From positions 32,280,652-32,344,651 of the forward strand of contig NC_083597.1 in the NCBI RefSeq assembly GCF_020882245.1: a stretch of 64,000 nucleotides of DNA, read 5' to 3'. Below, in pieces: positions 27,160 through 41,260 of the stretch. The notes under the pieces are model-generated. The model made no database searches. It had not been told where the DNA came from and saw nothing but the letters and a program-made list of their open reading frames with translations. The translations under genes were made by a program, and so were the position numbers. This DNA is from Rhopalosiphum padi (Eukaryota > Arthropoda > Insecta > Hemiptera > Aphididae). How positions within the stretch are numbered: the first letter of the stretch is position 1; each line of letters starts with the position of its first letter.

Positions 27160-27502
27160 AATAAATCGTGCATTCGTGCCGAGTGTTAGCAAATGGCAAT
27201 GGCGGTTACTGGGCAATGAACATTGAACACAAATACACAATTTGCGTGTTGACAAAACGTACGCACCTATAGTGGATTAGTGGCTATAATATGAATGAGC
27301 GGGGAATCGTGTTGCGTTTGGACTTTGGTAGTTCAGTGATGTTCGCGGTTTAGACTTAAGAATAATCAGCATTCACTATTCACTTAATCACTTTCGTCTT
27401 TCAGTCGTCCTGTGTTAGCGCTCGTGTGAGGTCGTCCGTTATTGTTGATCCATATTTTCATTACATGTGATTTCGTTAATGGAAGTGTGGACAACCGTTC
27501 AG
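27160..27502 (+). promoter_or_regulatory. Likely NAPRT promoter and 5' UTR exon
   Basis: A patch richer in GC and CpG than the flanks, just upstream of the first NAPRT coding exon. The segment ends in CCGTTCAG followed by GTATTT at 27503, a plausible donor. The next plausible acceptor is CTACAG ending at 27616. This would give a 114-bp intron in the 5' UTR. Start site and intron are inferred, not proven. Confidence 0.4.
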
Positions 27503-27651
27503 GTATTTCATAATACAATTTACACAACAATGTTTTAGTCACGTTCGACATGTATAATTTTTTATGTACTTCATTTTATTTAAGGTGAAACTAAAGAAAT
27601 TATTTTAAACCTACAGTTCACCTTAGACATTTGTTATACCCAATTCACACA

Positions 27652-30600
27652 ATGAGTGTTGATGAAAGCAATAATGTTCATACGCGACTTCAGGTCCACA
27701 ACTGTGTTGTGCAGCCTTTACTAACAGGTAACAACAAACGAGATTATTTATAACCCGTTTTCATCTCTATAAAATTATACATTTTTTATTTATAATTACA
27801 ATTTTTTTATAACCAATATTAAAATACAAAAATTTAAATTACTATGAAACTTCTAAATATTAGATACTCTCAGTCACCAAAATGTTGTCTGCTATTTAAA
27901 GGGTGTATATTTTTTGAAATTCATAAAGAGTAAATGTGTAAATGGAAAAAATATGCACTGGGACCTAGGTCACATTAAATTATAAAATTATTTTTTAATG
28001 ATATAATAATTTTAATATATTAACAATACATATTTGAATAAGTATAAAAAAAGGAATGCTTACACAAATAAATACAATTCAGATTTGTGTGAAAAAAATC
28101 AGTTTTTTAACAAGTTTGTTATTGTTAAACTAGTGTAAGCTTATTTCGAGGCTTATTTTGTTGTTGTCGTTTTGCCATTATTTTTAAATTAAGATTCAAA
28201 TAGTTGTTCGATATTTTGAATTTTTTTGATTGAAAAGTAATAAAGCATATATGCAGGCCTGTGAATTGTAGTGAAAATGTTTGGTGATATAGTCATTTTT
28301 TAAATAAATATTTTAGTAGTTTCTAAATTATCTATTTTAGTCTTGGTTAAAAATAAATTAGGTATCTTTTAATTTTTTAAATTTTTTATTTTGTAGCTTA
28401 ATGATTTTAATTAGGTACACATTTTATAAAAATAAGCTGATATACAGTAATTATATTCACTATTTCTTGTAAACATATATTATATATCGTTGTTTAGCAT
28501 TAAAATTAAAATAAATGAAAAATTGGTTTTCGATAATGATTTAATTTTTATTCTTAAAAGCGAGACCTTGTAATTATTTTCTGGCCTTAAGGAATATGCA
28601 TTCAGAGTGACTATATTTTATGTTATACCACTATTCCACTTTCACTACTTAACGCTTTATTTTTAGCTAATATTTTAACATAAAGCTTTAGTGATTGATG
28701 TAATTATAAATGTTCTTTAACTGATTTCATTACTTATATGGGTAATTATATTTATTGCTTACTAGATTTATATCAAATTACTATGGCTTATGCATATTGG
28801 AAATCAGAAAAAACATCAGATACAGCTGTATTTGATTTATTTTTTCGTCAGAATCCATTCCAAGGCGAGTTCACCATATTTGGTGGTTTAGAGGAATGCT
28901 TAAGATTTTTGGAAAATTTCAGTTATTCTGACAGTGGTAAGTTTCTTGAAACATTTTATTTTTGATTACATAATTGTATATATTTAATTAAGAATTATGA
29001 AATAAATTTAAAAAAATAGGTATAAATGTAATATTTATGGTTATTTGAAAACTGTATATTTGTATTTTAAAAGTATTTCAACATACCAAATTATTGTTAT
29101 TTTCATTTTAAATAAGTACAATAAATAATATTGATCTCCTCAAAATAGTTGTTTGGTACATTATTTTTAAATTAAGTTGTGTCCAATTAAAGTGAAAATT
29201 ACGATGGGACCATTTGTAAATTACTTTATAAATATAATATAATATTTAAATATACCTAATTTATTGATGAATTATATCATTTATATTAAAAACGCATTTA
29301 CATTTTTTATCTAAAACTATTACTAAGTTAAAAAGCATTTAAAGCATTAAAAAGTTAAAGGTTGACATTTGATGTGCTTACCTTTAAAATAATGATTGAG
29401 CTTAATCTCAGTTTTGTTTAGTATACTATGAAATCTTATATATAATTAATATATATATATATAATCTTAAATTGTATTAAATTTGTATTTTGTATAGAAA
29501 TTAATTTATTTTCAGATTCATATTTTTCAAAAAGTCTGTTAAATAATGGTAGTTTACCTTTTATTATCTATGAATAATGTAGATTACATATTTACTCAAT
29601 ATCAGTATAAATAAAAACTAGATTCACCAGCCTAATATAACAAATGTATAGATTTTTTTTTTTATTAAATAATATTGTTTTTACTTTTTTACTACTGGTT
29701 CATGGTTTTTGCCAAACATGTTTTTAAATATATAATAGCTGTTACTAGAAGATTAGATAAAATGTTTTATATATATATCAATGTTATAAGATCACCATTA
29801 TTTTTTTGAAATATGTATCAAGTAGATTTTGATTTATGATGTATGTTTTGGTTAAAATATTTGTTATAATACCTTTTTTATATTAATTATCTATTTATTT
29901 TTGATTATATTTTATAGACATTTTAATTTTTTATTAAAATTGTCAATAATATTTTAGTTTTAGTTCTTCTGTTTGTTAAATTATTTTACTTAAAACATTT
30001 TTTTTTACAATGAGACAATCCTATACATTATACTATTATATAAAAATGTCAATAATGTAACTTGATTAGGTAAGTAAAATAATGATAATTATTTCATAAA
30101 AAAAAAATAAGTTTAGATTAATGAAACATAACATACTTAAACAATATTTAATTTCTTCTTCACATTTTTAAATTAAAATATCAATTAATTAAGTAAATAA
30201 TATTATAATACATAAGAGTAGTTTAAAGAAAATTTTGTTGTTGAGAATCTATAAGTTATATTATATCAAGTACTATGCAGTTAGATAATAACACTACAGT
30301 TACAATACAAGTTAAATGTAATAAAAAAATAAATAATAATAATCAGTGATTACATTTATTTGGTTTTTTGATAGTGAAATGACACTTATGAATAATGATT
30401 CAAATAGCTTATAATTTAATACCTAAACTTTAGTTCTATACTAATTATAAATTATAATGTTCATACAATTAAAAAATGCTTAATGGATTGTTTACATTTA
30501 AATATTTGATAAAATATTTAATGTTGAAGTCTTTTACATATTTTGTACAAGCTTTACTTAGATACAAGATTTTTTGGTATTTATTGATATCAACAACAAT

Positions 30601-33322
30601 AAATACAAAATATAATTAAATATATATTACAAAAATTAATAAATAAAATATTTTTTATTTTCTGAGAAATATATTTATTTGCCTAATTATTTTCTAATGT
30701 GATTTATTTAATTAGGTTGAAAACTTTATTTTTTCTATTTTAAATGTTTTTTTAATTGTACTTCTTCTTCGATTTTATTCACAGATGTTAGTTGTATTTA
30801 TTTCTTAGTATATTCCTTAGTACATCAGCGATTGATATTACATTTTCTTTACACTCTGAAAAATGATTTATTTCTGGTATATGAAAATGAAAAAAAAAAA
30901 GGTTTTGTTATTATGTAAATTAATTACATACAGTGTATTACTGTGATAAATAATAATAGCATATTAATTGGCAGTATAGGCGAGGCCTTTATCAAGATAT
31001 AATGTTATAAAAATTGTTGGATAGAGTAATAAAATATTTTATCCAAATTATCAACTTTTACAATATCCATTTTTTTTTTACAATATTTTAATTTTTACGC
31101 AAGTTCTATAATATAAAATATTACAATTTAATAATATTCATATTTTGTAGAAAAATTGAAATATTGCAAAAAATGAACATTTATACACAAAAAATGGTAT
31201 GTTTATTCACATAAAAAATTGAAAAAATGTTGTGTTTTCAGATATTGAATATTTAAAAACGGCATTACCACCAACAATTGAACAATCATTTTTTGGATAT
31301 TTAAAGGAATTGACTGCTAAAGATGTGAAATTATATGCTATTGATGAAGGTTCAGTTGTATTTCCAAGGTAATTGAAAAGAAAATGTAAATTGTTTTATT
31401 AGTTATTACTCAAGTATATATTGGTACTGTTAGATTAAACAGGTTTTAGTTATGTATACAAAATAAATAATTATTGTGTTTTACTGTATATCTATATACT
31501 ACATAATATTAATTTGGGTCATTGATGTCAAAATACTAAAAAGGCATTTAAAGTTTTTGATATGATTCATTTTCTTGTAATTTATTTTTTTAAAGATTCT
31601 TTTGGGTATTTTTTTTATAATAGTAGTGAATTTATTTTGGGTACCACTTATTTGTGATCATTGGACATTGGTTGATAGAATTTTTTTCTTAAAATCTAAC
31701 CATAAAAATTAAGTTAATGTCATTGCTATTATTTTAATAGACTTAAATTTTGAATTAATTAAATCAAAACATTTTGTATATCAATGTAATAACTTTGAGA
31801 CTGTAGCTACAATTTTATATTATATCTTTATTCAATTGTTATTGGTAATTGGTATAACTATATTTTAGTTTAAAAAGTGTTTAAATTTATTTTATGTTTT
31901 AGAATATAGAATTAAATTAGTATTTTATTTTCAGGGTGCCTTTAATCCGAGTCGAAGGACCTTTAATTGTTGTTCAACTTCTAGAAACTACTTTATTAAC
32001 ATTGGTCAACTTTTCTAGGTATTAATTTTTAATAAAACATAGGTGTGGATATATTTAACTTTTATATAATTTTTAAAATTGTTTAGTTTAATGGCAACAA
32101 ATGCAGCTCGATATAGAATGGCAGCAGGTGATAATGTATCATTATTAGAATTTGGATTAAGGCGAGCCCAAGGTCCTGATGGTGGTTTGTCTGCTTCTAA
32201 GTACGCATACATTGGTATGTAATTTTAACTTTAATAACAAAAAATAGTTATGCATTATCAATTATTACCATCACAGTTTACTAGTGTGCTGGGTACTGGT
32301 TGAACTTGGTTATTGATTGCAATACAAGCAATGTCAGGCAGTGACTGGTACCAAGTGAATTATGACTAGATATGTGTTTTATTACTCACTAGTAATCAAC
32401 ACTAAACTTGAACTCAAACATTTTGTTTTGTGTAATTTTAACACGAACACCTGAAGTAAATGACTTAAAATATATTTTTAATAAACTTTAATTTAAATTT
32501 TCTGACAGGTTAAAAATTACTTTATAAGCAATAATAATTCTTTTTGTAGTAATTACTGTATAGTTTTCATATGATAATTTTTTTTTAATATTTGAAGTAC
32601 ACATTTGGGATGGCTAAACAAATCAAATTTTTTTAGATTAATAATTTAGTGTGTATTTGTAGTAATATTAAGTTATAATAAAAATAATTACAAAGCTAAA
32701 TTATATCATTAACAAAAAAAGAATTTATAGTTCTTTGAATTTAGGCGAACAATATTAAATATAAATACCATATAAATTTATTTTTATTAGCAATTAAAAT
32801 GTTTAAATATTATGCTATTAAATAATATTTAGCAAAACTAGCTAAAAACTGTTTAATTATTTCAATAAATAATGAATTATTAATCAGTTTTGACATTTTT
32901 TATAACTGAATTAACTAGGCAGTATACATTTGAAAGAAAAAAAAGAATCTTATTTATATAATAGTAAAATTAAAATTAAATTAATACTTTTGTTATTTCA
33001 TAAATATAGAAAAATACCAGTGTTTTCATTGATGTTTTTTTTGTGTGACAATTAGATTAATAAAAAATGATCTTAATGTCTTTAACACAAAACTAAGGTA
33101 ATTTTATAATGTTGAAATTGTGTTAAAAACTTTTTTTTTATTTGTAATTTACTTAAGATGGAGATAATAGAATAACATTTTTTGAATGGAATTATATATT
33201 ATTGCCTCCAAGTTAAATATCATAATATCTCAACATACTACTATTTGTTTTGAGATGAGCAAAACAATACGATTGTGTATACCTAATCTTTATTTTGTCC
33301 ATATTTTTTTGTTGAGTTTTAT

Positions 33323-33357
<35 letters not shown>

Positions 33358-36300
33358 GCTATCAGTTGTTTAATATTATATGTGCATCATAATATATAAT
33401 AGTATAATACTGAAAATAAAATAATGAAGAACCTTCTATAGACCTATAGTAGAGCTATGATTATTATTCTGATAATTAACTATGACTTTTTCAATAAAAT
33501 ACATAAAATAAATATTGTTTCTGTTATTATTGAATATCCAACTAAAATAACTTTTGTATATACATGTATACATAATTTTTAAATATTCATGATAAGGTGT
33601 TAATTATTTTTTGGTTCTAAAACAAACATTATTTAATTTATACAATTTCTGTATTACTAATTCTAATAATTTACTAAAAGTTTGTCATAAAATATTTAAT
33701 TACCCATTCTAAACTGTAATGTTGTATTGTATATAATAATAAAAATATTACTAGGTATATGATTTTTTACATCATAATAAATTGTATTATGAGTAAATAA
33801 TAACGATACTAATAAATTATATTATCAGTTTTGTTGTATAAATTTAAGTTACATAAAAATATGGTAAATTCATAATCTAATCATACCTATTTGGTAAAAT
33901 AATATTTTTAATATATATTTTTTTTAAACATGAGGTATTAAGATATAATTTGTTCTGTTCTAATTGATGTTAAATTACTATTTTAGATTAAATAAAATCC
34001 CTGCATTTTGTATAATATCATACTTTCATATAATATAATAATATTCGTCAACATAAGTATGAGAGTATCTGATTAGTTCAACACATAGTTGATTATTAAT
34101 AGAAAATATTATGTGAATTAATATTTTCTAATAAACAATTGATTCTATTTTATGTATGGTTCATATTTATGAGTAAAACAATAAGGAAAATATTGTATTA
34201 TAAAATATGATTTTAAGTTATAATAATAAAAAATAAATAAAAATTAGTATCAAAATAAAATAACTGAGCTTAGTTAGCTGTCAGATTAGCATTTATTTTT
34301 AAGAATATTATAGTATGTTATATTATCATTATTATTTTCTTAATTTAATTGGTAAAACTATAATATTTACAAAAAAAATATTGCATATTACTTAAGTCAG
34401 TAACAAAATATCATAGAGCTGTATGAATAGGTTTACATTTAATACAAATTTTATTGTTTAGAAAATCATAATTTTGAGGTTATTTATTATAATAGTAAGG
34501 AAAAATTTGAAGTTAATGATTAATATTTTCTTTATTTAAATAAAATAAATGTGATAGTTTAAGGAAGAAACTGTTATTTTTTATTATTTAGGTATTCAAT
34601 TTTTCAACAATTGACCTTATTTTAAATATTGTTTAACTGCAGTACAAAATCTTATGATATGGAATCATTTATTAAATTATTAAATATTTTGAAACAAATT
34701 TTTTATCAAAATAGATCAAAAAATCTTCAAAAATAAAAAGTGTTAAATGTGCAAAAGAAGCCTAACATATTTTTGAAACAATATCTCGTCTAATAAAAAT
34801 GTTGGTTTATTATTTGATGAAAATTTCAAGTCTGTATGGTCTATTCTGAATTATAAATAAAAAATAAAGTAAATTATTTTGATTACTAGTAGTATATGTA
34901 ATCCTGTTTTTCCATTGCCTTTTGTTATTATATACCAATTATTAGAATAAGTACTGAAAATTTCCGACTTTTGACCTATATAATAAAATTTTACTACCAT
35001 CAATAAAAAATATATGTAATATTTTTGCCAAAAACCCTGTTAAGAAAAACCTAAAATCTTAAATTATATAAACTATTCTTAGAAATAGCAGCGATCCATT
35101 CATCTCCTTCAAACAGAATTGGTTTTTCATGATTAATTATTTTATCATTAAAATCTATTTGATACTTATAGTTATATTACTGTAAGACCTACTTAATGAT
35201 ATAGTATACTTACAACTACTATATAGCACAAATTTCCCTGTATTCTCTTATTTATATTATATTTTTTATTAAATTTAAATAATTATAATATATTGTATAA
35301 CTTCATATATAATAAGTAATATTTTTTATACTTTTATTCTTTAGGAGGATTTGATGGAACAAGCAATTTACTTGCTGGAAAAATGTTCAATATACCAGTT
35401 AAAGGAACTCATGCTCATGCATATATAACATCATTTTCTAATCCTAGTGAATTAAAAACAAAGGTACTACATTTAGTTTAAATTATTAAATTTGTACTTA
35501 TTTTTAACATGATTCTAAAATTTGATTTTTAAGTATCAAAAAATAGTAAAAAAATTGAAGATTAGTTAAAAAAGTAAAGTATTTTCTTTTAATTGTTTAT
35601 AACTATCATAGTATTGATGAATAATTAAATTTAGAAAATACAAATATGGATAATTAAGTATTTCATAATTTAGTATCTATACTGAACAAAATTCTGTTTG
35701 ATCAAAAACCAACTGTACTACACATCTTAAATATTTTTTGACTCGCTTATTTTTCCTTACTCTTTTAAAGATACTTTAAAAAAATCAATTAATGATGTCT
35801 TCAAAGTATTATCTAAATCAAACTTATATTTTTAAAATTACTTTAAAAAAGTTTTTAAATACTGCTCTTACCATAAAAATAAATGATTTGCTCGGTCTGA
35901 ATATGATTTGTATTTTTTACATAATAAAAAAAATTATTTATACATACAATAATTATAAAATCTTTTTTTAAATAGACCTTAATTAATTTAAATAATGGCA
36001 AAGAACAAGATTTGATTGATTTAACTTTATCATGGCGTACTACACTATCAAACCTTTTACACATATCTGAAAGCCAAGCATCTGATGGAGAACTGGCCGC
36101 TCTTGTTTCATTTGCAATTGCTTTTCCAGAAGGTTTTGTAGCACTCATAGACACTTATGATGTAAACAAGTGAGTTATTTTAATTTTTACAATAAATATT
36201 AGGCGATTCACCTAATTTATGTTATTAGGTGGTTCATCTAATATACCATAGCTAGTTTTTTGGTTTTTTTGCTTTAAATGTAATTTTTGGGATACTTAAG

Positions 36301-38265
36301 GGTATACAATTATTGTATATTTGTATTTTTTTTTTACAACTGATAATTAACACAATACACATATATGTGTATATTTTAATTATAATACACATTTTATAAC
36401 AATTTTAACTAAAGCTAATTTTTTTGTTTGTGCTTTCATGTTTACTTACTCAAATTTATGGCATGTCCATTTTTGTCGAGTGACATTATAAAGTAATATG
36501 ATTGAAGCTCTTAAATATTCCAAAACTTAGATTTTTAAATAACTATAAAAAATAATAACTAGGAATAAAAGAAATGGTTTAAAATTCTTAGTTATATATG
36601 GGAAATATAATAATGTTAGATAAGTTTAGATTACATACACAAGAAAAAGTTTATCATTGAGCGTTTCAGCAAATTTCAAGTTCTCCTTTTCCTTTAAAAT
36701 GACCAAAACATAGCAATCATAAAAATAAAATCAAACCTACAAAAATTAGTCAGTGTTTTTTTTCTGTTCTAAATATTACAGGTGGCATTTCTTAGGACCA
36801 AAAGAACTACCTGTCATTTCAAGTTTTGGGTAAGAATTCCCATTATGCATTATTCGCATGTGTTTGACCTTGGGAAAAATGCTGATTGCTTTTTATGTGT
36901 TTGTTAACTCTAAATACAATAATAATATTAAAATTTTATTCCATATCCATAGTTCACATATACCCATTACAATTTTTACATTTACAGCATGTAAAAATCC
37001 ACAAATCATTTTTGGTCATAAACGCATGCTTGATTAGGTTCAGTGGTTCGCACCGGTTGAAAATAATAACTATTCAAATATATAGTTATAGTCTTTAGAA
37101 TTAGATTATTAATTTATATGATAGTTTATATAATATTATGGTATTTTAAATTCTTTTTTTAATTTTAGAAGTGGAATTTTGAATTTCTGTGCTGTAGCCT
37201 TGGCATTAAATGATCTTGGATATAAAGCTATTGGTGTTAGAATTGATAGTGGTGATTTAGCATATTTGTCAAATAAATCCCGTGAAACTTTTGTTAAAGT
37301 TGCAAGCGAGTAAGTAAATTGTTTATTTAAAAAAAAGAAAAAAAAATGTCAAAATAAGCTCTGTTAAAATTGTACAGATATAATATACCGTGGTTTGCTA
37401 ATTTAACAATAATCGCATCAAACGACATCAACGAAGAAACTATTTGGAGTTTAAATGATCAAAAGCATAGTATTGACTGTTTTGGAATTGGAACTCATCT
37501 TGGTAAATAAAAATACATTTAAAATAATATTTATAACATTTTAAATAATAGTGGACTTAATATTTTGAATATAGTTACATGTCAAAGACAACCAGCTCTG
37601 GGTTGTGTTTATAAATTAGTTGAAGTAAATGGCACACCACGAATTAAATTAAGTCAAGATGGTAGTAAAATTACTATGCCTGGTAAAAAGGATGCTTTTC
37701 GCCTATATGGTGCTGATGGTATATACATTCAGGATTTTACATTTTTATAAATTAATACTATTTAGTTTAATCATTTTTAGGATTTGCTTTGATAGACTTA
37801 TTGAAAAAGTCTGTTGAAGATCCACCTGTAGCCAAAACAAAACTTCTTTGCAGACATCCGTTTGATCAAAAAAAAAGAGCATTTGTAGTACCGTCTACAA
37901 TAAAACCATTATACAAAGTAAACCTTAGATTCATAATCTTTTAATAACATATTAATTTATGTTTATTTATTTATTGTATCCTTATAGGTTTATTGGGAAA
38001 ATGGACGTATAATGCAACGACTACCAGAATTAAGAGAAGTCCGAGAACACGTCAAAGAATCTTTAAGAACATTACGCCCTGACATTAAAAGAAATCTGAA
38101 TCCTACTCCTTATAAAGTAAGTACTTTTATAAAATTATACTTTAAGTATTTAAATTTATAATAATATCTTTATCATTAAATAAATAGGTATCCGTGTCAG
38201 ATGATCTATATGAATTTATGCATGAACTATGGATGCAAAACACTCCAATTGGAGAATTGTCATGA
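27652..38265 (+). CDS. NAPRT: Nicotinate phosphoribosyltransferase
   Basis: Converts nicotinate and PRPP to nicotinate mononucleotide, the first step of the Preiss-Handler NAD route, in the cytosol. Thirteen exons with GT-AG introns and matching phases: 27652-27727, 28766-28936, 31242-31368, 31935-32018, 32087-32214, 35345-35463, 35976-36169, 37169-37309, 37378-37502, 37575-37718, 37781-37917, 37988-38116, 38188-38265. Sum 1653 nt, 550 residues (human about 538). Family landmarks: TDLYQITMAYAYW (25-37), FRQNPFQGEFTIFGGLEE, FGLRRAQGPDGGLSASK (175-191), GGFDGTSNLLAG (196-207), GTHAHAY with the conserved histidines (216-222), DTYDV, VRIDSGDLAYLS, and the QPALGCVYKLVE and FRLYGADG strings. The exon-1/2 junction rebuilds GAT (Asp), so the ATG at 28738 is not a start. 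AATAAA at 38411-38416. A 48-nt candidate cassette exon lies between exons 7 and 8. Confidence 0.95.
28937..31241 (+). other. NAPRT intron 2, no further gene seen
   Basis: 2.3 kb of AT-rich intron. Nothing beyond short AT repeats is recognisable. The 3' splice site is TTTTCAG. Confidence 0.5.
32215..35344 (+). other. NAPRT intron 5, no further gene seen
   Basis: 3.1 kb of AT-rich intron containing an (AT)n microsatellite at about 33325-33354. The short open frame spanning it (33186-33392) is a repeat artefact. Confidence 0.5.
33325..33354 (+). repeat. (AT)n microsatellite
   Basis: About 15 uninterrupted AT dinucleotides within NAPRT intron 5. Confidence 0.9.
36782..36829 (+). other. Candidate in-frame cassette exon of NAPRT (48 nt)
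   Basis: Preceded by a long pyrimidine tract and TATTACAG and followed by GTAAGA. It enters with the AA left by exon 7 and leaves GG to join the A of exon 8, so inclusion keeps the frame. It would add 16 residues, giving NK-WHFLGPKELPVISSFG-SGILN instead of NKSGILN at residue 300. Vertebrate NAPRT runs directly from DTYDV to SG(L/I)LNF, so skipping is the canonical form. A chance open 48-mer between splice-like signals is possible. Confidence 0.45.
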
Positions 38266-38419
38266 TGTGATGTTTAATCTAAATGACCAACAGATATCAG
38301 ATGATGAAATTAATTTCAAATTAATCTCAACAACACGCTTGACTGTGCACTTCACTTATACACAAGCTTTTAAGTTGTTTGACTAAAGAGAATTAATTTT
38401 GAGATTAAGGAATAAATAA

Positions 38420-41255
38420 TATTATCTAACAATTTCTATATGAATATACATATATTTAACATTTAGGTGCCAATGTATTAATTACTTTTGAGCACAAGAT
38501 ATATTTTGGTTATTAAGTAGTGATCACAGTTTATATTATTCAAACTAAATTTGGAAAGAAATCATTAATTTTATTTCATGATTTTTAAGTATATTTAATT
38601 TAATTTATCACAAGAATAATGTATACAATGAACAAAAATAAATCAAACAATTTCTAGTCTTGACAATAATAATTTATACGAGTACTTAATGCAATTTTTT
38701 GTTTATTATTTTATTAATATTAATACCAGAGTGTATGGCATTCCTTTTTTTGTTTTAATTGTATTATTTTTGTGTTCACCTATTTTTTGTTGAAAAATAA
38801 TGTTGTTAACACTATTTAAGTTTGTTTAGGTAAAAAATGTATGTAGATATTTAGAAAATACAAAAGTTAATTTTTGTATTTTTTTGAAAAGTTTATTTTT
38901 TTACTTGTGTAATTTTGTTGATTATTTTAATGTTATAGATATAAATTTTTTGGGTATTTTAGGTATTTAAATGTTGTTTTTTTTTTTGAGAGAGAGATCA
39001 AGAGAGCTTATACGTTGTTAATGTTTGAATCGTAGAATAATTACACATGTCTTTTTAGTATCTCAATCGGTGTTATATTATTATTATAAATTTCTTTAAT
39101 AATCCCATCCTATTTTTGGATGTCTCCAAAATATTTCTCAATTGCTGTCTGAACTTGGAATTTTTGTACGGGATAAACTATTTAACAAAACATATTATTC
39201 ATTAGTTCAGAAAATGTTGAAAGAATTTCTCTAGTATTTTACTTTTTTGAATGACAATATATATTTTTAATTTTATATTCCAAAGCAGAATAACATTCAG
39301 AGACTCAAAGTATCTCAATCGATAAAAATCAAATTTCGGACAAGTCATTTATTAACTATAAGTATTCATAGTTTAAGCAGAGTAGTGGTGGATCAAAAAA
39401 TATTTTTCAGGATGACCCTATAAGACTCCATTTGACTCATTTAAACTTTAAACACTTGTTTGTTTTTCACATTAAATCCTATGTTAACTAAATGATAATT
39501 ATAATTAAATGTAAAGTAAACATGTTTTTTTTTTTATATTTAAGCTACAGAGTAGTATCTTCATGTCTAGACACACCCACTTCACCTCTTGCTTAAAAAA
39601 AAAAATAGCCTAATATATTAGTATTTTACTTATTTCTATCAAAATATTTATATTCAAACTGCAAAAATTAAATTATTTTGTTAGATCAGATGACATGCTT
39701 CAAGGCATATTTTTAAGCAAAGTTTACAGTATATTATCGGGAATTATTCAAATTTCACTGGGTCATTAAGGAAAATTTTAGATGCCCCCAAAAAGTTAAG
39801 TCAGTGTTTATGAGATATGTATTGTATTGCATGCTATTTGTTAAAGTGGTTCACTGGCTGGTGATTTGAAATGATAAAATTCCTCATGGATGGAGACGAA
39901 AAACATTAGTATTTTCAATATTACAAATTCAATCGTGTTAGAGTAAAGAAATATTTATTAGATAAGAAATAAGTCTCACTAGCTTATTTGGGAATAAAAT
40001 AATGACCTAGTTGCGTAGTATACTATTTAGTGTATTTGACTATGTACAGCTAACAGAAATAAAAGATTTATATTTTTAATTGAATATACTACAAATATAT
40101 TTGTGATCTTGTTTTAAAACACTAAAACAGTGAATATTATTGCTAAAACCTAGAAATTATTTGTATAGTTTACGTTTATCAAAATATAAAAATAAAAACT
40201 AAAATTTGTAGCTATACATAAAAAGTAAGACAAATTTAATAGTTATTTTCTTTATTTAAATATACATTTCTTAATGTAACGTCTACTTTAAAACTCTACG
40301 AGACTTGCAGGACTAAATACAACACCACTTGTTAAATTATCTCATTACTAATATTGAGTACAACTATAGATAAAAAATAAAACAATTGTTTTTTAAATAT
40401 TTATTTATTTTTCTGTGTAAAGATATATATAAAAATGTCTTAATGAAAATCACAATATTCAATTCTCTAAAATGTATTATTTGTATATTTACATAAATTT
40501 AGTTAAATCGGTAAAAAAGTTTTTAAAATTGTGATTTCCACTTTTAATCATAAGTTAGTAGTTAAGTGAGTAATACAAAATATACACATAAAACCAGTTT
40601 ATAAGTTAGGTATAAATGTGATAAATAAAGTTACAAATATTTTTGATGAATAAAATAAATATATAAATAACTAAATAAAATAGTAGGTAGTAGTGTAGTA
40701 CCATTTAATTTCAATGATCATGAGTATAATAATTAAAATTTAAAAAACCAGAATTTTACTTAATATAATATTAGTTTTTCTTTTAGAAAATATTATCACA
40801 ATCAATTTATATTGAATAATGTATTAATTATAAGAATTTATAAAGTTAATTATAGTTACTTTATTTATAAATTCATTAATGTTTTGTAAAAACGGGTTAA
40901 TATTAATGTAAAAAATATGAGCATTATGTATAGTGATGAGCAGGATATAAATTATATGGTTTAAACTTTAAAATATATAAATCAAATATTTCTAGGGCTA
41001 TTTTGGACCATACACACTTATTACTCACTCATTATTTCATATATTTAATACAGTTAGCAATAATAGAAAAATCTAATTTTACTCAATATTAATTGTATAA
41101 ATTGAAACATTGAATAATGAAATTAATTTTAAATTTAGAACATTTACATTAAAATAAATAATAATATTACTTTTTCACTCCTAATTCTATATAAATAAAT
41201 GCTGAATAAATTTAAGATTATAAGTTGAATTCAACAAGTGAGTACCTATTTGTTT
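38420..41255. other. Intergenic region between convergent NAPRT and CAP 3' ends
   Basis: The 3' ends of the two genes face each other over about 3 kb. It must hold both 3' UTRs; several AATAAA and TTTATT words occur, so the exact ends are not decidable. A relative of the 52472-53009 foldback element is present at about 39225-39430. I see no gene. Confidence 0.5.
39225..39430. repeat. Partial foldback-element relative
   Basis: Contains TTTTATATTCCAAAGCAGAATAAC and ATAAAAATCAAATTTCGGAC followed by TTATTAACTATAAGTATTCATAG, matching in order and orientation the left half of the 52472-53009 element and, inverted, the one at 7278-7651. Ends are eroded. Confidence 0.45.
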
Positions 41256-41260
41256 AAACT

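Noticed and set aside
28738..28765. ATG at 28738 as the NAPRT start
   Set aside because: The codons before the AG at 28764-28765 are intronic; using the acceptor and the exon at 27652-27727 rebuilds the conserved LLTDLYQITMAY sequence exactly.
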